A DNA stretch of 10,028 bases from an uncultured Prevotella sp. (GTDB taxonomy: Bacteria; Bacteroidota; Bacteroidia; Bacteroidales; Bacteroidaceae): positions 1-10,028 of the forward strand of contig CAJPTO010000103.1 in the NCBI GenBank assembly GCA_905373605.1, read 5' to 3'. Of this stretch, positions 4,693 to 10,028 are shown piece by piece. Position numbers and translations under genes: made by a program. Under the pieces are notes generated by a model. That model saw only the letters and a program-made list of their open reading frames with translations, searched no databases and was not told the DNA's origin. Every line of letters starts with the position of its first letter. The first letter of the stretch is position 1.

Positions 4693-7527
4693 TTAGCTTA
4701 ACTTACCTTCGTGCACAATGGCTTGCACGATGATTTCGCGTTTCACGGCGTTGTTGAGCACTTTAGTGGCAACGGCCGAGATGTCAGCAGGCGTAAGTGT
4801 GCTGTAAACAGGGTCTACGGCAGCACTTTCTTGGGGTGTTATCGTTTCGCCCGTGTCGGCATAGATGCCCAATGTGGCCATCCAAAGCATGGGATTTGCC
4901 GCCATGTCGGGCGAAACCGGCGTTTGTTCGTCTACGGCCAAAGGCACAACAGCAGCCTTAAACTCATCTACCGAGAAGCGACCTTGGCTTACATCGCCCA
5001 GCAAAGCATGCACTTGGGCCAACGCTGTGGCGGCCGAAGCACGCGAAGTGGAGAGGTGGATGCTGAGCGTTTCGGTGGCATCGGGCTGCGAAAGATAGTC
5101 GGCCTTAACGCCAACAGTGTAAGTGAGGTGTTGCTTCTCGCGCAGTTGGTCGAAATATTTGGCTTCCAATATGGCGCGCATCACTTGGAATGCGGCCTGC
5201 TCCTTGTCGGTTAGGCGGAGGTTGTTGGCAAAGGATAGTTCTATTTCGGCCATGTCGCCTTGCATCTCCACGTTGAAAGTGCGCTTTATCTCACGCTCTT
5301 TCGAGGCGAAGTTCATAGCCGCGGGCTTGGGAAGCGTTTGTGTGGGGTCACCTTTGAGCGATGCCAGATAGCGAGTGGCCAGCGTCTTGGCCTGTGTTTC
5401 GGGCAGGTCGCCAACGATAAAATAGGTGAAACGTGCGGCGTTTCCGAAGTGGGCGAAGAACTGTGCAGGCAATTCCTGGAGCTGCATGCGGTCGTAAAAG
5501 GCTTCGTCTTGTTCGGGATTGGCCTCCGATGGTGGGAAAAGCAGCAGGCGAATGGAGTCTTGTGCGGCTTCCATTCCTTCGAGAGCGCGGTTGGCATAGA
5601 GGTACTTACTGCGCTGAACATACTTGGAAAAGACGGTTGGCGAGAAGTCGTGGCGCGAGAGAATGAGGTGGAGATAGCCGAAAAAGTTATCGGCTTGCGC
5701 CACATCCATGCTGCCCGAGAGGTCGTCTGAATAGTCGCCGGGCGACATGGTAAGCTCTAAATCCTTGCCTTGCAGCCACGATGCCAGTTGGTTTCTGTTG
5801 TTTCCGTCCACGCCCGTTTGCATCAATAGGTTGCGCATGGCTGTGTAATCGGGCAGCTGTTCGGGCTTAACGGCGGCGCGCCCACCAGGAGCTGTAGCCG
5901 AGAAGAAGAGCCTTCCCTTGGCTTGTGGCAGGAATTTGTACACCACGCGTGCGCCGTTAGAGAGTTTCCACTCTTTGGCGGCGAGCTTAGGCACAGCTTT
6001 TTCGGCCACAATCTTGCCCGGTTGCAGGTGCGAAAGGTTAAGTGCGAAGGGCGTTTCGTCGCGTTCGATGCCCAGAGAAGTGCGCTTTGCGCTGGCCAGG
6101 CACTCGTCGAAGTCGGTTTGCGAGATGCTCATTTCGCCCGTGGTGCGTGCGAAAGTAACGAAAGCCAGGTTGTTATCGTTGAGCAATGTCTTGAGCCATT
6201 GGTTCATGTCTTCCGCTTCTTGCTCCACAAGCACCTCGATGTTGCGTTGGATTTGTTGGCGGAAGTTGGTAATCTCTATCCCATAGAGGAAGCTTTGCTT
6301 CATCAGGTTGAACACGTTATCGGGTGTTCCCAGTCCGCGTGCTTCCAAAGCACCCTTCATTCCCTGATACATTTTGCTCTTCTCGGCCTCAAACTCTTGC
6401 GCGGTGAAGCCCTGTTGTGCGAGGTCTTCCCTGATGCTGAGCATCTGAATGAGTGCTGGCCGCGCCTCGTTGGCATAGGGAACAACGTCCCAAGCCATTT
6501 GCGAATAACCGCGAACAAGGGGCGAAAGGCTTACGGATGCGGCTATGAACGTTTCTTTGTCGGCATTTTTCAGACGTGCGAAACGGCGCGGTGCCAAGGT
6601 GTTGAATATGCGCGTGAAGAGAAAATCGCGCGTGGCCTCTTCGGATGAGGGGTCTTTGGCCGTACGTATGCGCTGGTAAAGGCCGAACGAAGGACTTTTG
6701 TTCTCGCGGTCTACAAACTGCAAACAGAGCGGTTTTTCGTTGTCGGAAATCATTCGCAGCTCGGCATCGTAGGGCGTTTTCTTGGCAGGCAGAGCCGAGA
6801 GTGTGGCTTTAATCTTACTTTCGGTTTGATCTAGATTCACATCTCCGATGATAGCCACGAACTGCATTTGCGGCCTATACCACAAATCGTAGAATGCGCG
6901 CACCTCTTTGGCTGTGAACGAGCGCAGGCGTTGTTCGCTGCCGATAACGTTACGATGGGCATAACGCGCGTTGTTGTAAGCCACGGGAGCCATCGCTTCG
7001 GTGGTTCGGCGGTCCACACCTTCGCGCCTACGCCACTCTTCGAGTATTATGCCGCGTTCTTTCTCAACGTCGGTGGGTTGAATTTTGATGCCGTGGCACC
7101 AGTCTTTCAGCACCAGGAACATCTTGTTCATGAGCTGTGCGTTGGCCGTTGGCACGTTGTGCACGGCATAACGCGTGTCGTCCAGGCCGGTGAAAGCCTC
7201 GAAATCGGTCAGTCCGTTGGCTTTAAGAAAGGCCATTACGCCGCTGGGGAAGTTGTCGGTTGCGTTGAAAGCCAAGTGTTCCAGCGCGTGTGCCAGACCC
7301 GTTTGGTTGTCGTTCTCGTTTATTGCCCCCACGTTTTGGTAGAGGTAAAACTGCGCTTCGCCGGGCGTGGAGCCATCATTATAGATGTAATAGGTAAGTC
7401 CGTTGGGCAGTTTGCCCTGCCTGAGCACCTCTTGTTGCGCGAAAGCGTGGTGCACAAAGGGTGCGGCGGCGAGGCAAAGCAAGGCAATGCGTGCGCGCCG
7501 CGTTAGGTTTAAAAGCATTTTTTTCAT
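4693..7527 (-). CDS. exported M16 family (insulinase/PqqL-like) zinc peptidase
   Basis: A 944-residue protein of the usual length for two-halved M16 peptidases. A signal peptide (1-30, ending AFA before QQ) sends it to the periplasm; no lipobox. The zinc site is in the first half: inverted motif H80-A-L-E83-H84, and downstream E157RGIILEE164, where E164 is the likely third ligand. The M16_C-type region follows at about 200-385. The second half starts near residue 513 (WKLSNGARVVY), lacks HxxEH, and carries LREKQHLTY with R796 and Y803, the Arg/Tyr pair that helps bind substrate in this family. All catalytic features are present, so it should be active. M16 enzymes enclose and cut peptides or unfolded small proteins; E. 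coli PqqL/FusC-type members digest proteins brought in by TonB-dependent receptors. It is the last gene of the operon, 6 bases after the thioredoxin gene. Substrate unknown. Confidence 0.95.
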   Translation of the reverse strand: MKKMLLNLTRRARIALLCLAAAPFVHHAFAQQEVLRQGKLPNGLTYYIYNDGSTPGEAQFYLYQNVGAINENDNQTGLAHALEHLAFNATDNFPSGVMAFLKANGLTDFEAFTGLDDTRYAVHNVPTANAQLMNKMFLVLKDWCHGIKIQPTDVEKERGIILEEWRRREGVDRRTTEAMAPVAYNNARYAHRNVIGSEQRLRSFTAKEVRAFYDLWYRPQMQFVAIIGDVNLDQTESKIKATLSALPAKKTPYDAELRMISDNEKPLCLQFVDRENKSPSFGLYQRIRTAKDPSSEEATRDFLFTRIFNTLAPRRFARLKNADKETFIAASVSLSPLVRGYSQMAWDVVPYANEARPALIQMLSIREDLAQQGFTAQEFEAEKSKMYQGMKGALEARGLGTPDNVFNLMKQSFLYGIEITNFRQQIQRNIEVLVEQEAEDMNQWLKTLLNDNNLAFVTFARTTGEMSISQTDFDECLASAKRTSLGIERDETPFALNLSHLQPGKIVAEKAVPKLAAKEWKLSNGARVVYKFLPQAKGRLFFSATAPGGRAAVKPEQLPDYTAMRNLLMQTGVDGNNRNQLASWLQGKDLELTMSPGDYSDDLSGSMDVAQADNFFGYLHLILSRHDFSPTVFSKYVQRSKYLYANRALEGMEAAQDSIRLLLFPPSEANPEQDEAFYDRMQLQELPAQFFAHFGNAARFTYFIVGDLPETQAKTLATRYLASLKGDPTQTLPKPAAMNFASKEREIKRTFNVEMQGDMAEIELSFANNLRLTDKEQAAFQVMRAILEAKYFDQLREKQHLTYTVGVKADYLSQPDATETLSIHLSTSRASAATALAQVHALLGDVSQGRFSVDEFKAAVVPLAVDEQTPVSPDMAANPMLWMATLGIYADTGETITPQESAAVDPVYSTLTPADISAVATKVLNNAVKREIIVQAIVHEGKLS

Positions 7528-7533
7528 CTTGAC

Positions 7534-8838
7534 TTACTTTTCTAGCAGTTCTAGTGTAGAGAGTTTGTGCTTAATGGCACTCTGTACCATAGCTTGCGGC
7601 ATCTCCATGTTCTGCATTCTTAACGACTCGGCGTAGGCTTGATTGTAGTGTTCGCGCGCCTTTGGATAGTCTTTTAGCTGTCTATAGGAGTCGCCAATCA
7701 TCACCAGATAGTTCACACGTTCCATCACGGCATCTTCGTTTTTGAGAGCCAGCTGTACCCAATCGATGGCTTGCTTGTGGTCGTCGGCCGTTAGTTTCTT
7801 CCCTGCGGCGTTGTAAAGGTCTTGTGCAGCCTTGCCATAATCGGCCGGAGCCACTTTATCTCCCATCTTTTGGAAGAGCGTTTTCATGTCGCGGATGTAG
7901 CCCTTCACGTCCTTATTCTTATATAGGTTGAACAGTGCGTCATAGTAAAGCTTAGCCCTTTCGTAGGGTTTGAGCGTGGGCAGAGCCGCCACTTCGTAAG
8001 CTTTTGCATATTCGTTCTTCACCTTTTCCACATATTGCTTGTACTTGTCGCTGCCCTGCTTCACCAAATCTTCGGCCCAAGCGTCGTTGGCCATCACCAC
8101 ATAGTAGGCAGCAGGGTCGCCAATGGCCTGCTTCCATGCGTCGAGGTTCTGGTTAATGAAGTCCACCATCTCTTGTTTATGCGCCTTATCGTCGTTTCCT
8201 TCCAGGTTATAGATAATGGCGTAATCGTCTTTGTTGATGAGCTTCGGCCCTTTTTTGGCGGCGATGTATGCCTTGTAGAGCTTAGTTATGCGCACAATCC
8301 ACTTGTCGGCCTCCATACCTTCTTGTGCAGCAAGGAAGCTTGGGGCTTTCATCAGCAGCTGTTGTTGCACGTCAAGGTCGTTGGGATTGGCCTTGTATGC
8401 GTCATAAAGTTGTTCGAAGCTAACACTTTCGCCGGCCACAATCTTAGCGGCCTCGAGCAAATCTTCTTTTCCCAGCGCGCCCACATTCACACCCAGAGCC
8501 TTTCCATCGGGCGCAATGAAAGCCACTGTTGGGTAAGCTTCCACCTTATATTGCTTGGCGATGTCTTTATTTTCAGGTTTCTCGGCATCCACTTGCAGGC
8601 TGATGAAGCGACCATTGAAATAGTCGCCCACCTCTTTAAGCGTGAAAACCTCTTTGGCCATGCGCTTACATGGGCCGCACCACGTGGCGTAGAAGTCGAC
8701 GAAGAGCGTTTTGTTTTGTTTTTTTGCTTCGGCCAAAGCCTCTTGGAACGAGCCTTTGAAGAAGGTTATGCCTTGTTCGCCCTGTGCTTGGCACAGCATG
8801 GCCAGCAGCAAGAGGGGCAAAAATACGAGTCGTTTCAT
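7534..8838 (-). CDS. periplasmic thioredoxin-fold protein with a long helical/TPR C-terminal part
   Basis: 434 residues. A signal peptide (1-18, MKRLVFLPLLLLAMLCQA) precedes a thioredoxin fold at about 22-125. The fold has WCGPC (C54 and C57), the LFVDFYATW strand before it, and the cis-Pro loop AYPTV (P103). The remaining ~300 residues are helical with TPR character, clearest near the C-terminus (YLVMIGDSYRQLKDYPKAREHYNQAY, about 377-403); this part could bind a partner or substrate. AMLC is not a good lipobox, so a soluble periplasmic protein is more likely than a lipoprotein. The WCGPC site suggests disulfide reduction of an incoming substrate. The gene lies 13 bases after the small lipoprotein gene and 6 before the M16 gene, so they are very likely co-transcribed and used together. 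Fold is certain, partner inferred. Confidence 0.93.
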   Translation of the reverse strand: MKRLVFLPLLLLAMLCQAQGEQGITFFKGSFQEALAEAKKQNKTLFVDFYATWCGPCKRMAKEVFTLKEVGDYFNGRFISLQVDAEKPENKDIAKQYKVEAYPTVAFIAPDGKALGVNVGALGKEDLLEAAKIVAGESVSFEQLYDAYKANPNDLDVQQQLLMKAPSFLAAQEGMEADKWIVRITKLYKAYIAAKKGPKLINKDDYAIIYNLEGNDDKAHKQEMVDFINQNLDAWKQAIGDPAAYYVVMANDAWAEDLVKQGSDKYKQYVEKVKNEYAKAYEVAALPTLKPYERAKLYYDALFNLYKNKDVKGYIRDMKTLFQKMGDKVAPADYGKAAQDLYNAAGKKLTADDHKQAIDWVQLALKNEDAVMERVNYLVMIGDSYRQLKDYPKAREHYNQAYAESLRMQNMEMPQAMVQSAIKHKLSTLELLEK

Positions 8839-8851
8839 GTTGTTATGGGGT

Positions 8852-9331
8852 TTATGGTTGTGTTGGTTCTATTTCGTTTTCGGCCACGATGATGGTGTAA
8901 ACGTCGCTGATGGTTTGCGAATGTCCGTCGTTGTAGACCCTTAGCGACAGCTTGTAGCGTCCTGTAGGGAGCTGTTTGGCCCCCTCTTGCAACAGCACAA
9001 TGAGGCCGCCATCAACGATGAGCAGCCTTTTGCTGGCCAATTCTTTCATCTTTTCGGCGTTTCCACCTTGTGTTGCAGTGACATCAGAGAGTTCGTAGTT
9101 AATGGGATTGGTGCCCGCCACGCCCTGAATGCGGTTTGATACCCAGGGCAAATTTTCCTTGGCGCGTTTGCTTGTGGGGTCGGGGTTGTGGTAAACGTTG
9201 AGCGAGTCGGGTACAAACTGTGCGCCCTCAGTGCGCAAAAATCCCACGGGCATGTCGTTGCAGGAGGCCAAAGCGGCAGTAGCCACAAGGCCGATGATGA
9301 GCATGATGCTCAGGTTTAGTATCTTCTTCAT
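8852..9331 (-). CDS. small lipoprotein of unknown function
   Basis: 159 residues with a lipoprotein signal: charged start, hydrophobic stretch, and lipobox LASC with C24 as the acylated residue. The mature part (CNDMPVGFLRTEG...) is rich in beta-strand-like segments (RLLIVDGGLIVLLQEG, GRYKLSLRVYNDG, DVYTIIVAE) and has no further Cys, suggesting one compact beta-sandwich. I do not recognise the family with confidence; the GFLRTEG start recalls short DUF-type lipoproteins that accompany SusC/SusD modules. The start at 9331 lies 3 bases after the FAS1 stop and the gene ends 13 bases before the thioredoxin start, so it belongs to the same operon. Probably outer-membrane anchored, facing the surface or the periplasm. 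Confidence 0.85.
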   Translation of the reverse strand: MKKILNLSIMLIIGLVATAALASCNDMPVGFLRTEGAQFVPDSLNVYHNPDPTSKRAKENLPWVSNRIQGVAGTNPINYELSDVTATQGGNAEKMKELASKRLLIVDGGLIVLLQEGAKQLPTGRYKLSLRVYNDGHSQTISDVYTIIVAENEIEPTQP

Positions 9332-9334
9332 GAG

Positions 9335-9964
9335 TTAAAAGTTGCTTGGTCTGAAATTATAGTCCATCGAATGCACCACACCCGTCAGGGTTTGTATGTT
9401 GCTTGAGGCCACATGGCTCTCTTTGGTGGTGTCGTAAGAGGTGAGATAAATCTGCAAAGGGCCTGCTCCGGGCACGCCACCGTACGACTCTGCAAAGGTG
9501 TATATCCACAGTTTCTTGCCCGATGCCATGTCAAAGTCTTCTCCGCCCGTTCCTCTAAGCACGTTAGGGTCGCCGCTTTTTTTGCCAGTTTTAAACTCAT
9601 CGAGCATTATTCTCTTGGTCAACAAGCAGTTAAGCACAAACTTTCGGCAGTCGTCGACGCTCAGTTCGTCAACGGTTTTCATGCCGTTATCGAGGAGATA
9701 GGCGCGTATGCTGTGGCTGGTTGGGCCGAAGAAGGTGATGTCTTTGCCGTAAGAGCTAGTGCCTTTGAAGACGTCTTCCAGTCCTGCGCGGGTAATCATC
9801 TGCCTAAGCAGTTTCCAGTTGTATGGGTCTTTGCCGAAATAATCCCACATGGAGCAGTCGTGAAAGCCGTTTGCTTCACCAGTATCATCAAAGTTGTATT
9901 GCGTGCAGCTGGCCGAAACGAGGGCCAAGAGGCATGCTGCAATTAAGAATTTTATGCGTTTCAT
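9335..9964 (-). CDS. FAS1 (fasciclin)-domain lipoprotein
   Basis: 209 residues. A lipoprotein signal ends in SASC with C20 as the likely lipidated Cys. One FAS1-like domain covers about 45-205: the first conserved segment ITFFGPTSHSIRAYL at 76-90, a middle VDELSVDDCRKFVLNCLLT, and the second segment QTLTGVVHSMDYNF at 191-204. FAS1 domains bind proteins or glycans; in Bacteroidota such short FAS1 lipoproteins are commonly encoded beside SusC/SusD transporters. The divergence from textbook FAS1 is moderate (FGPTSHS instead of FAPTDxA), but both segments sit at the right distance. The gene is 4 bases after an upstream frame and 3 before the next lipoprotein gene. Its job here is probably ligand capture or complex assembly at the outer membrane; the ligand is unknown. 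Confidence 0.82.
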   Translation of the reverse strand: MKRIKFLIAACLLALVSASCTQYNFDDTGEANGFHDCSMWDYFGKDPYNWKLLRQMITRAGLEDVFKGTSSYGKDITFFGPTSHSIRAYLLDNGMKTVDELSVDDCRKFVLNCLLTKRIMLDEFKTGKKSGDPNVLRGTGGEDFDMASGKKLWIYTFAESYGGVPGAGPLQIYLTSYDTTKESHVASSNIQTLTGVVHSMDYNFRPSNF

Positions 9965-9968
9965 TTTC

Positions 9969-10028
9969 TTATTTCTTTATTGGGATGGCGCGTTTGCTTG
10001 TGGCTTGCGCCAACATGGTTAGGAAACT
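9969..10028 (-). CDS. C-terminal end of an upstream operon gene (partial)
   Basis: On the minus strand a frame open from the window edge reads SFLTMLAQATSKRAIPIKK and stops at TAA 9969-9971, four bases before the FAS1 start. The tight spacing fits the rest of the operon. Nineteen residues are too few to name it; a SusD-like or another lipoprotein gene would be usual here. A second frame stays open to a TGA overlapping the FAS1 ATG, so the choice of frame is not certain. Confidence 0.45.
   Translation of the reverse strand, partial: SFLTMLAQATSKRAIPIKK

Noticed and set aside
4506..4733. 75-residue open frame on the + strand after the hsdS fragment
   Set aside because: It runs through the terminator stem and into the 3' end of the convergent M16 gene; no family resemblance.
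5260..5730. 156-residue and other long + strand frames opposite the M16 gene
   Set aside because: They are shadows of the minus-strand coding sequence, without conserved motifs.
9161..10003. 17-base direct repeat (9161-9177 and 9987-10003)
   Set aside because: Both copies lie in frames coding for TSKRA and show no wider similarity; likely shared codon choice.

Overview
The window looks like a chromosomal segment of a Bacteroidota bacterium, most likely from the Prevotella group. The grounds are a GH3 glycosidase with Bacteroidota-type accessory domains, FAS1-type and other small lipoproteins beside an M16 peptidase and a thioredoxin-fold protein, starts without Shine-Dalgarno sequences, and a TAnnTTTG-type promoter box. 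The genus is inference from gene style, not from a marker gene.

Layout. (1) 1-1470 (+): the 3' part of a GH3 beta-glucosidase-like gene, ending in a fibronectin III-like domain and then a small carboxypeptidase-regulatory-like beta-sandwich. (2) 1471-3266: about 1.8 kb without a convincing gene but dense in repeats. It holds a 21-bp tandem array, a 65-bp tandem repeat whose units carry hairpins, two ~200-bp repeat arms in inverted orientation (1766-1963 and 2613-2923), a 22-bp array with a palindrome midway between the arms, and a ~110-bp MITE-like element. The right arm differs from the left mainly by having six copies of a 22-bp unit where the left has one. (3) 3267-4503 (+): a RhuM-Fic/Doc fusion protein, overlapping by 8 bp the N-terminal ~50 residues of a type I restriction specificity subunit (HsdS) whose remainder is gone. 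This is probably a relic of an hsdM-fic-hsdS locus and is visibly more AT-rich than its neighbours. A strong hairpin terminator follows at 4598-4645. (4) 4693-10028 (-): a tightly packed operon read leftwards, in transcription order: end of an unidentified gene, FAS1 lipoprotein, small lipoprotein, periplasmic thioredoxin-fold/TPR protein, M16 zinc peptidase.

How the parts work together. The minus-strand operon has gaps of 4, 3, 13 and 6 nt and every complete product carries an export signal, so it probably encodes one envelope function. A thioredoxin plus an M16 peptidase behind surface lipoproteins suggests capture, reduction and degradation of an imported protein or peptide; a SusC/SusD pair would be expected just beyond the right edge, but this is inference. 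The Fic gene and hsdS fragment look like remains of a mobile defence locus. The repeat-rich spacer between the GH3 gene and that locus is the most unusual part at the DNA level.
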